From: Undaria pinnatifida
Taxonomy: Eukaryota > Sar > Phaeophyceae > Laminariales > Alariaceae
Assembly: GCA_012845835.1 (NCBI GenBank)
Contig: JABAKD010000010.1
Coordinates: 14,672,734-14,736,733, forward strand
Direction: 5' to 3'
Length of the DNA stretch: 64,000 bases
In this document: positions 56,310 to 64,000 of the stretch, piece by piece
How the letters are laid out: every line of letters starts with the position of its first letter
How positions within the stretch are numbered: position 1 is the stretch's first letter
Program-made: the position numbers and the translations under genes
The notes under the pieces: generated by a model
The model's input: the letters and a program-made list of their open reading frames with translations, nothing else
What the model was told of the DNA's origin: nothing
Database searches by the model: none

Positions 56310-57372
56310 GACGTGAACTATGTCATTACTGTGAGTTCTCCCTCACCATTGACATGGTGGTTACCACACAGCAGTAGCGAAACCTGTATAAAGAGATATA
56401 AAGTAGCCACACAACCCAAGCAAAAGTAACGATGTGCACACAACAGACCATATCGGCAACAAACATCGGTATGAACTGTCTACGATCACAGCAGCAGCAA
56501 GCAACCGCAGAGAGCGGCAATAATATATAGATCATGAAAAATCAAATTTTATTGAGAACGGGATTTTTTTCTGGATGGACCGAGGAGAATAAATACACAA
56601 GACGTTTACTCTCATCAAAAGAACATACACAGCGGTTTTACAATAGAGCACCACCAGCAAGCAGCACGTAGTCCATAGACTCTAAGTTTACTGTGAGTGC
56701 TCCCTCACAATTGACACGGTGGATACCATACAGCAGTAGTAGCGAAACCTGTATAAAGAGATATAAAGTAGCAACACAACTCAAGCAAAAGTAACGATGT
56801 GCACACAACAGACCATATCGGCAACAAACATCGGTATAAGCACGCGGGGAAAAATACTGGACACAGAAAACAAACAACAAATTGACACCAATGATTCCTC
56901 TAACAGCAGCGACAGCAGTACAAACCCATCAGACAGCGAAAATGATCAAGACAACAATAGCGGCAACAATAACAATTCTGGTCAATGGTCCATTATTCCC
57001 GAGATTGGTGATGGTGCATGTTTATTAAGATGTATCTCGCGTCGTGTGCACAACAACCCAGCTTTACATCACATCGTCCGTGCACATATTATTGCCCACA
57101 TCACAACCAATTTGTACACCGTTATCCCAGGATCAGGTTTCAACACCTTCCACGACAGCATCTTAGCTGGAGCAAATCAAGGTCATGTAGATAATAAAGA
57201 ATCATTTGTCGGTGTAGACAATATATTTTTCTGAACGGAACAAACAACGCCAACGTGCCCGAAAAAGTTCCGTTTGTCTTGCAAAGTTCCGTCAGCAGCA
57301 CCACCAGCAAGCAGCACGTAGTCCATAGACTCTAAGTTTACTGTGAGTTCTCCCTCACAATTGACACGGTTT
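56310..57372. repeat. Partial tandem duplications around the OTU sequence
   Basis: A leader block occurs at 56327-56472 and again at 56691-56836 (CCTGTATAAAGAGATATAAA, GATGTGCACACAACAGACCA). A second block (CACCACCAGCAAGCAGCACG, ACTGTGAG.TCTCCCTCAC) occurs at about 56647-56720 and 57300-57372. Copies differ at few sites, so the rearrangement is recent. Confidence 0.85.
56797..57234 (+). CDS. OTU-like cysteine protease, copy 1 (first half of the domain)
   Basis: ATG at 56797 opens 145 codons. A leader with a stretch of Asn, Ser and Asp (NDSSNSSDSSTNPSDSEND) precedes GQWSIIPEIGDGACLLRCIS, the catalytic-Cys block of OTU deubiquitinases (D-G-x-C). RRVHNNPALHHIVRAHI and GFNTFHDSILAGANQ follow, after which the reading leaves the family and ends after about 15 unrelated residues. 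The C-terminal half with the catalytic His is therefore absent here. The segment after the break is the start of the second unit of a tandem duplication. OTU enzymes cleave ubiquitin chains; this copy is probably not active. It lies inside P2 intron A-B on the opposite strand, and is A/T-rich compared with the P2 exons. Confidence 0.7.
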   Translation: MCTQQTISATNIGISTRGKILDTENKQQIDTNDSSNSSDSSTNPSDSENDQDNNSGNNNNSGQWSIIPEIGDGACLLRCISRRVHNNPALHHIVRAHIIAHITTNLYTVIPGSGFNTFHDSILAGANQGHVDNKESFVGVDNIFF

Positions 57373-57374
57373 CT

Positions 57375-57839
57375 GGTCAATGGTCCATTATTCCCGAGAA
57401 TGGTGATGGTGCATGTTTATTAAGATGTATCTCGCGTCGTGTGCACAACAACCCAGCTTTACATCACATCGTCCGTGCACATATTATTGCCCACATCACA
57501 ACCAATTTGTACACCGTTGTCCCAGGATCAGGTTTCAACACTTTCCACGACAGCATCTTAGCTGGAGCAAATCAAGAACTTGTGGAAGAAGTCGCTGGAT
57601 CTCAACCTACTACATATTCGAGTGTCGAAGAGTATCTCCAGTTCATGTCACAGCCTTACGCATATGCTACAAACGTAGAATTAATTGCTGCCACGCAGTT
57701 ATACGGAGTGGACTTTCGAATAACTTATCACACCGAGCCTCAGCAATATCCCAACCCTCCTCCTCCAAATGTCTGTGATATCTTATATTATCCACATTCT
57801 TTCCACTACGCATCCCTCCGATATACACCTTCTGCATAA
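57375..57839 (+). CDS. OTU-like cysteine protease, copy 2 (full domain core, no own start seen)
   Basis: The frame repeats the Cys block (GDGACLLRCISRRV) and GFNTFHDSILAG with one or two changes. It continues through YSSVEEYLQFMSQPYAYA, NVELIAATQLYGVDFRI and PHSFHYASLRY to a TAA at 57837-57839. The DG.C block, the G/NVEL..A block and the HY.SL-type His block are those of OTU proteases, so Asp/Cys and His are all present over about 150 residues. No in-frame ATG lies before the Cys block; the leader seen in copy 1 has been replaced by duplicated non-coding sequence, so expression would need an upstream exon or an alternative start. No viral or transposon hallmark gene lies next to it. Confidence 0.75.
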   Translation, partial: GQWSIIPENGDGACLLRCISRRVHNNPALHHIVRAHIIAHITTNLYTVVPGSGFNTFHDSILAGANQELVEEVAGSQPTTYSSVEEYLQFMSQPYAYATNVELIAATQLYGVDFRITYHTEPQQYPNPPPPNVCDILYYPHSFHYASLRYTPSA

Positions 57840-58193
57840 ATACTTCATCATCAGTTGTAGTCATTCGACTTGCGTCGCCCCCGGGAGGCACGTGTCCACC
57901 TCCCGAAGGGGAACCTTGTAAGAAATACCACATGACAGCGTTTGACCTGGATCTCGTCGCCAACCATCGCTGCAGAATAACAAGACTGGTGTCACATTCG
58001 CCCTTCCCTCACTCTGCACACCTCGTACATGGCTTGTTGCGGCGTTTACTTTCAAATCGATACGCTGCGAGTATCGTGGTAGCCACCACATATCAGCACG
58101 CCAAGCCAAACGCATCCTCCTCAAGCGAAACAATACGAAATATCATCACGCCGGCGTCAACACACTATATATTCCGCTTCTCTCTTGACTCAC

Positions 58194-58338
58194 CCCAGAA
58201 CCCACCGACGTTGCCGAATATCTCGGCGATCTGAAGGGGGTCGATCTCCGTGATGTCCTCCAGCGAATTTTCTTCTTGAGCTATTTCCATAGACAGCCAG
58301 GCGTAGGGGCTCGTGATTCCTGTGATGCTGGCGTCCCT
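58194..58338 (-). CDS. P2 exon A: PYAWLSME / GNVGGFW exon
   Basis: This 145-bp exon lies between acceptor CCTTAG and donor TGGG/GTGAGT. It reads SPYAWLSMEIAQEENSLED, ITEIDPLQIAEIFGNVGGFW. It is one codon longer than P1 exon A, the extra residue lying before the conserved block. Confidence 0.85.
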
Positions 58339-58794
58339 CTAAGGACAACAGGGTTACGAGGGAGGGCTCTGGGTGAGGGATTAACACGGTACACTGATAT
58401 ATCACCAACGCTAAGAAGGAAATACAGTAGTACGCCGGTAGAGCCAAGTCGGATGAACCAGAGCATTTCGTTTTGGGCTGCCAGGCGTCCACAGTATCGC
58501 CCCGTGGACTAGCTGCAGTGCCGGCCATGGAGTGCGGTATTCAACCCTCCTTCCGGGTTGGCAGGAAGTTTCTCTTCACTGTGGTACATCGCGTCAAAAA
58601 TGTACAAGCGAACGCACAGGACTTTTGTTACGACGCTGGGGTTGGATCCACGAGAGTTTACGGCTGACGCGCGGCATCTTTGGTAAGGAAAAGAGGCATA
58701 ACGACCCCGGGTGAGAATACCTTCCAGGCGTTGAATGCTTGGGATACTTCCCGTCCCGGTTCGAGGGACTCGTTTCGTTGTCTGTCCCACTGTT

Positions 58795-59320
58795 TCCTCT
58801 GGTCTTATCTTAGACCACCAGAGCAGAGGGGCGCCGACTGGCTCAAGGATAGTAGATGGCCTAAGACATTTGCACGACGGTGACCGTGATGGGGTGGGAT
58901 GCTCGAGGCGTACCAGACGGAAACGAGATCAACGAATACCAAAGGTAGGTACGCCCTTGGGAGACACCATCAATGTCTTGGTACGAGAGGGATCTCCACT
59001 ATGCTATGTCAGGAGCTGTCTTGGAACGAGAGGGGTGTCCACTATACGTGGACAGCCATCCCACGCTAGGGGTGCAGCAAAAGATTCTAAGAAGTTTCTG
59101 GGCTTCTAACTTGAGGAGCTCAATATCTCACCCGAAACATGACTTCGAAGATGTTCGTTCGCGCAACCCGACCAACACTTCTATGCGCTGGCCCTAAAAC
59201 AAGTTCGCTCTTGAAAACATCATGCTAATCGATAGTTCGCATTTGAGGAACTAAACCGGCCACGTATACCTCTTCTTGGCTCAAATAGTGCCACCCCTAC
59301 CGGGGGGTGACCCTGGAGCA
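58795..59320 (+). repeat. Dispersed repeat in P2 intron e-A
   Basis: The right part matches 10060-10330. The left part (CAGAGGGGCG.CG.C.GGCT, then GATGTCTTGGTACGAG-like words) matches 59835-60110. No coding sequence was recognised. Confidence 0.65.
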
Positions 59321-59682
59321 CCTAGCGCGCACGTTCGTAGCACGGTGTCCAATCCGAGAACTGAGCTCGGGTTTCCACAGACTTTCGACGGGGGGGACTT
59401 ATGCGTTACAATGTACTTGTTTTGGGGCGAAGATGGAAAGCTCGATCCCGTGTGTATTCCAGCTTGTTTTTAGGATTGGTGTTTAGGTTGTTTTGGTTCA
59501 AGAGGGGGGCGGGGCCAATCGCGGCCCTTGTGGCCGGGGTCGACCTTGTACTTCGACTATTTTTCGGGAGGGTGAGAGAAAGGAACCCGATATCGTGTTT
59601 TGTCTGTCTTGCTTTGAGGGTGACGACGAGGCAGAGATCAACGCGGCATTCGGTTTTACCTTGGCGTGGGCCTGAGGGACGC

Positions 59683-59790
59683 GTGCTACGATAGAGGTAG
59701 CACTTCTTGGCGAAATATATTTTGTCAAATGACGAGGGCTCGTTACCCCGAGCAACCCACATTTTGTATCAGGAGCCCCTTGATTCATCT
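59683..59790 (+). mobile_element. MITE end fragment
   Basis: It begins GACGCGTGCTACGATAGAGG, as in the full MITE copies, and keeps a CAGGAGCCCC.TGATTCA word, but about half of the element is missing. Confidence 0.6.
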
Positions 59791-59834
59791 AAGACATAGG
59801 TTTGTTCAACGGGTGCAGTTCGACTAACTGCTTT

Positions 59835-60110
59835 TTCTGGTCCTAGATTGTGCCACCAGGGCAGAGGGGCGTCGGCGGCTGGCTTGAAGTTATAGAATGG
59901 CCTAAGGTGGTACACTGACTCGGTGAGCGTGAGCCTAATGGGAATGGAGAAGATGCTCGTGGTGTACCAGGCGGGAATGTAAATAATGAATAGTAAAAGT
60001 GGATGTGTAAATAATGAATAGCAAAGGTGGATACGTTTGTGGGGTTTAACACCGATGTCTTGGTACGAGGGTGATATCCACTATGCTTGCGCATGGAACA
60101 CGCAACGCGC
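59835..60110 (+). repeat. Second copy of the 58795-59060 repeat
   Basis: It shares CCACCAGGGCAGAGGGGCG, ATGGCCTAAG, GATGTCTTGGTACGAG and ATCCACTATGCT. A short internal doubling (GTAAATAATGAATAG) is present. Confidence 0.6.
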
Positions 60111-60269
60111 GCGTTCACAACAAGCCACCCCGAGAAAACGCTACATACAACAAGACACGATGTTGGTATCGTCCGGAAGAACCTTTGAAAGCACACCCAA
60201 CGGACAGAAGCTTCGCTTAGAGTCCTTGGGCCCTCAGCGTCGACCTAGCGATCTAGAACAACAGCTCAC

Positions 60270-60330
60270 CTTGTCCTTCTCAAGGGATGATGACATTGTC
60301 ACAGCCTTGTACGATGCCGTGTTGCCGCTC
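60270..60330 (-). CDS. P2 exon e: TASYKAV exon
   Basis: This 61-bp exon lies between acceptor AAACTCAG and donor AAG/GTGAGC. It reads SGNTASYKAVTMSSSLEKDK after one base completing a codon. It has the same length and phase as P1 exon e. Confidence 0.65.
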
Positions 60331-60839
60331 CTGAGTTTATTATCTTTTGTGAGTCCAATCCCCTGGATACACCATAGACGCATAGTTGAGTCGTAGCGGT
60401 AACCGTGAACTATTTCGGTGACTGCACCTTTTTTTTAAACACCTTTCAGTTGCAGCAGCTTTGAAGGGGGGGACACGAATCATGTTCTATACTATTATGA
60501 CACAAACACCTCTGTCATGTCACAATGAAGACTCAACATGCGCTAAGATACATGTAGCACTTCTTGAGTGTTCGTTTTTTCCTGAGGTAGCCTTCCATTC
60601 CTGAAGAACTTCTTGTGCTGTGACTACGGACTTGATTATGGCGATGGCGAGTTATTTTGAGAACAACAACAGCCACCCCGGGACAACGAGCCCTTCCATG
60701 TGAGACGCCGACTTTCTGTGTTTCTCGATGGGGTGTTCTGATTTCGAATGATCCCATTCAGAGTTACATCACCACCAACCCAAACATTAGGGAACGCCAA
60801 GAACGATGGTGTACTGAGTGAGTCGTACGGGTGGCTCAC

Positions 60840-60954
60840 CATGTAAGCGAAGGAATGGCTGTTGGACGCACTCGTTGCGCAGGAATAAGGCACTCGAATG
60901 CCGGCCGAATAGTCGCCTGTGTCTGCGTCACGCAAGGTGACCAATACGCTTTCG
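60840..60954 (-). CDS. P2 exon d: ESVLVTLRDAD exon
   Basis: This 115-bp exon lies between acceptor CGTGGCAG and donor ATG/GTGAGC. It reads ESVLVTLRDADTGDYSAGIR, then VPYSCATSASNSHSFAYM. The single Cys is shared with P1. Confidence 0.8.
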
Positions 60955-61488
60955 CTGCCACGGCGACATCAACAACGGAAGACACGAGATGATTCAGCTA
61001 ATGGACTAAACTCTCTAACTCGTGGGGTAGAGGTGTCATCTCACAGAACACTCTCCTGATGACCAAGGCTACGGTGTAGTGTTATACTAGTCACTTTTAG
61101 GGCCGTCCATTTCAGACATTCACGACCTCCCCCGTGAATGTCTACCCTGCAGTATTACTTTGCAAGTCGTACGTAACATCGTTGTGTCGTTGCTTTTATA
61201 ATATGCGCTGCGCCATGCCATCGTTTGTTAACAAATTTTCATGTTTTGTAGCAAGGTACAGCGCGGCCCATACCTGGTAGCCAAAATGAGTGTACTCCCT
61301 CTACCGCAGGTCGGGTTAGATGTGAATGAAATAAAACCCGCGCAGCCCCAGGTTTCTTCGAATGAGCTCTGCATCGCGTACACATATGCAAAGCCGTATA
61401 GCTACCACAACAGAATAAGCACCACACACACGTTGTAATGATGCTCGTATGTGCCACAAGGTTGGGAGCTGGGGAAAGCGTGTCGCAC

Positions 61489-61565
61489 CTGTGAGATTCC
61501 CACTCGCCCTCCTCGTTGATGCACGTGTTTGAAGCGTTTGCGCTCCCCCCCGGGTACCAGTACAT
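61489..61565 (-). CDS. P2 exon c: MYWYPGGSAN exon
   Basis: This 77-bp exon lies between acceptor TTCCGAAAG and donor AG/GTGCGA. It reads MYWYPGGSANASNTCINEEG and EWESH. The open frame also continues upstream (YTALRLRHLFRK), leaving the exact start uncertain, as in P1. Confidence 0.75.
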
Positions 61566-61714
61566 CTTTCGGAAAAGATGGCGGAGTCGCAACGCGGTAT
61601 AGCGACGATTAGCATGCACTTCGTCAAAAGTAGTAAACGCTCTATGGCAGAAGTGGAACGTATGATTTCCCGGCGTCTATCGACACCAAAATGCGCGCGT
61701 CATCGAGGTGGCGA

Positions 61715-62500
61715 TACACATATTTCATACCCCCCCCCCCCCCCCCCCGCTCCCTCTTGTTCAAACGCCCCACCTAAATTCAAAATCTGCCAGAGAAATA
61801 AACAAAACCAGGCAGTTGATATCACCTCATTACCTTTCTAGCCACCCATGCCGTAGCTCCAATGCATGCCCCCCTTACCACCCCCCAACGCCCCCTCCTT
61901 CCCCACCACCCACACCATCGCCTAGACCTAGCACCACGCGTATAGAAAGCTCCAAACTGATATACATCTAAGCGACCTGAAGCTGTTGGAAATCACCCTT
62001 CTCCCCCCCCGCCCTTCGAACACTCCGCCCTCTCTTCACTGGTTGTACGACTTACAGGATATACACGATAAACCGATGCATTCCTTCCACAACCGTCAGA
62101 TTTGTCCCCTTAAAGGAATTAGTTTCCGCGCACAGATAGAGTTGCCTCGCCTGTCCCCCCCCCCCCGCTCCCTCTTGTTCAAACCCAGGCCCCCACGCCC
62201 TTAAAAACTCCGCCCTCTCCTCACCGGTTATACGACTCACAGGATACTTGATAAACTGATACATTTCCTTCCACAGCTGTCAAATTTTGTCCCCCTCAAA
62301 AACGGGCTTTATAGTGTCCGCGCACACACTGATTAACATCACCCTGTCGACCCTGGTACAAGCTACACTTTAGTTCCAAGGGGAGCCGCCGACCTTTATC
62401 CTTCATGAGGACACATACCCCGTAATACGCGCGATAGGAGTACATCACACACAGCTTGCAACGAAGGATCTCACAGCTGGCGTGTACTTTTATTTTTATA
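61715..62500 (-). mobile_element. G-tract element, copy 6
   Basis: C tracts alternate with CAGATTTGTCCCCTTAAAGG and CAAATTTTGTCCCCCTC subunits and the CGCCTAGACCTAGCACCACG block. The terminal module ends at about 62440-62500 (CAGCTTGCAACGAAGGATC, CTCACAGCTGGCGTG). It lies in P2 intron b-c. Confidence 0.75.
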
Positions 62501-62567
62501 ATGTATGTTATAGATATCGATAGCACATCTCGCTTCCATGGAAGTGTTACAGTAGTGTTGGACACAC

Positions 62568-62832
62568 ACATGTGCTACGGCAGAGGTGCACCCATGTGTT
62601 TTCTGAGGCTCCTAACCATTTGGAGAGGTCTACATTATACCTTTCTTAACCCAAAAACTGCCTTGGGGGGCAAAAACGAAAGTGAAAATCGACTACCATG
62701 GCCTAGGTATGCAAAATATCTACATTGTGCAAAAAAAACAAAGAATGACATCGCGACGATTTGGAGTTAGTAGTCCCGTGTTTCAGACAACAAACTTGCT
62801 AAAAGTGATGCCTATTTTGGTATAGAGTGTTT
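62568..62832 (+). mobile_element. MITE copy, diverged
   Basis: It opens TGTGCTACGGCAGAGGTGCA and keeps CTTAACCCAAAAACTG and GCGACGATTTGGAGTTAG. The right end (GGTATAGAGTG) is worn. It directly follows a G-tract element in P2 intron b-c. Confidence 0.65.
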
Positions 62833-62969
62833 ATAGAACGGCGGCGAACGTCGACAAACCAATTGCAGATTCACCGCAAACGCGCGTGAAATCTCGCTCG
62901 TAGTTTTTCAAGCCCTTTGAACACGTACGCTACACCTGGTGTTTCTGTAGTATTGTTCGAGCTCCTCAC

Positions 62970-63053
62970 GTTTAGTAGAATGTAGTCTTCTGGATCCCGC
63001 TCCCCCCCGAAAACAACTATCTCCGAAGCAGCGAAAGAAACGCACCAGGCTTT
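62970..63053 (-). CDS. P2 exon b: WCVSFAASEI exon
   Basis: This 84-bp phase-0 exon lies between acceptor GTTGCAG and donor AAC/GTGAGG. It reads KAWCVSFAASEIVVFGG and ERDPEDYILLN. It has the same length and the same donor word as P1. Confidence 0.85.
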
Positions 63054-63528
63054 CTGCAACGAGGGACATGACGCAACACAACAGAGACGCGGTCATACGC
63101 ATGCACCGTGGGTGCTTCCTTAATCGAGGCAAAAGTGGGTGACTCGCTGCTTTAGGCGCGTTGTGGCAGATGCAACAACGCCCTCCCCGCGTTACTCGCC
63201 GAACATTTCACGGCGCTTCGCGTGGAGCACGCGATGACTGCCTAGTCGGTGAAAACCCGACGTGCTCCGTCCAGGCGTTGTACGGATGATGCTAGGGTCT
63301 ATGGTCATACGACTACGGATACGCATGAAATAACTAAATCTCCCCCCTCCACCACATTGCCGAGGCATTGGGCGCGAGCGCTGGCGTCGGGAGGGGGGTT
63401 CCAACTTTAAGTCACGTGTCTACCTATCCAACACTCCCTGCGAAGCATCTATCATCTATGCTGCGGTCAACCATTGGTTTACAACAACGTTTTCCGCCCG
63501 CACGACCAAAGGAGCAAGTGGGAATCAC

Positions 63529-63717
63529 CTCTTCCGAAAATACCGCGTCAACTTGAAGTATTTGCTCATCTTCCCGGGTCGGATTGTATATTGCTGTAGA
63601 CCTCCCTCCCTCCGTGCTGTGAGTGGAATCCCTGCACTTCTCCTCCAATTCCAGCGTGTCACACCCGTAAAAGCTGTACAAGCACACATAGATGTCCGGG
63701 TACTTGTACACATTGTT
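63529..63717 (-). CDS. P2 exon a: YKYPDIYVC exon
   Basis: This 189-bp phase-0 exon lies between acceptor CGCCACAG and donor GAG/GTGATT. It reads NNVYKYPDIYVCLYSFYGCD, EEKCRDSTHSTEGGRSTAIY and DAVFSEE. The distance to exon b is only 475 bp, against 3.6 kb in P1, where repeats have enlarged the intron. Confidence 0.85.
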
Positions 63718-63719
63718 CT

Positions 63720-64000
63720 GTGGCGGGCCACAGAACGCCGAAACGAGTAAAGACAGGGAGGCGACACGGTAACTTGACGAGTCAGCATGTATTGTGTAAG
63801 GACCACGATATCATCGTGGATTATTCGGGAATTCCCTCCGCCTAGATGCTACTGAAATAGCAGGTTATCGCGAAAAGCTTGCGCCATGTTCTTCGCAACG
63901 CATACTAACAGATGTACTGTACGGATGTTGTAGAATGCGCATACATTCGCAACTGTGCGATCTACCTGGTTGTAAGTGCGAAGCTCCGTGCCTTTGCTAT
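63720..64000. other. Edge of window; probably P2 intron
   Basis: No further exon was recognised on the minus strand upstream of exon a. Equivalents of the tentative P1 exons y and z would lie beyond the window. Confidence 0.5.

Larger units (their letters stand above)
54088..63717 (-). other. Gene P2: multi-exon putative membrane protein, paralog of P1
   Basis: Minus-strand exons are at 63529-63717, 62970-63053, 61489-61565, 60840-60954, 60270-60330, 58194-58338, 54860-55110 and 54088-54263. Each pairs with a P1 exon; introns differ in length and sequence. The protein features are as in P1: Cys-containing outer part, PYAWLSMEIAQEE, GGFW-D-LLLLLWPIFFV membrane segment, basic SLRRRRDL tail and a C-terminus ending RINNQ. 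All exons are open, so P2 looks as intact as P1. Any exons before 63717 would fall largely outside the window. The same unexplained phase gaps (d to e, B to C) appear here, arguing that real short exons are missing from both models. Intron A-B carries the OTU sequence on the other strand. Confidence 0.8.

Overview
This window reads as a large, repeat-rich nuclear genome of an intron-rich eukaryote. It has no operons and no long intronless genes. Coding sequence is confined to short exons of about 60-260 bp with GT-AG borders (donors mostly GTGAG) separated by introns of 0.3-5 kb. A stramenopile, possibly a brown alga, is my best guess. The guess rests on the style of the LTR-retrotransposon remnants, a CCCTAA/CTAACG telomere-like tract and the intron density; no marker gene proves it.

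The main content is a pair of paralogous multi-exon genes on the minus strand, one at each end of the window. Copy P1 runs from about 23.8 kb down to 5.3 kb, and copy P2 from 63.7 kb (possibly cut by the window edge) down to 54.1 kb. Seven exons can be paired one to one in the same order with the same phases; four have identical lengths in the two copies and the long exons differ by one or two codons. The reconstructed C-terminal part suggests a single-pass membrane protein: a Cys-containing outer region, one hydrophobic segment, and a very basic tail. I do not recognise a named family. At two junctions the phases do not match, so at least one short exon per junction is still missing from the model.

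The introns hold the mobile DNA. P1 introns carry an antisense remnant of a Ty1/copia-like LTR element, several copies of a 256-290 bp inverted-repeat MITE, tRNA-like A/B-box sequences in inverted pairs, simple-sequence arrays and a G-tract-rich element. The largest P2 intron holds an antisense, compositionally distinct OTU-type cysteine protease sequence in two partial tandem copies.

The middle (24-54 kb) has no gene I can support. It contains a palindromic TATCGATA satellite (25.1-28.1 kb) interrupted by a TTAA-flanked MITE, repeated G/C-tract elements with a shared terminal module, a 490-bp inverted repeat with a 443-bp spacer, a TAC microsatellite, a segmental duplication at 40-43 kb that differs by one G/C-tract element, and a minus-strand remnant of a Ty3/gypsy chromodomain LTR element (about 44.5-46.7 kb).
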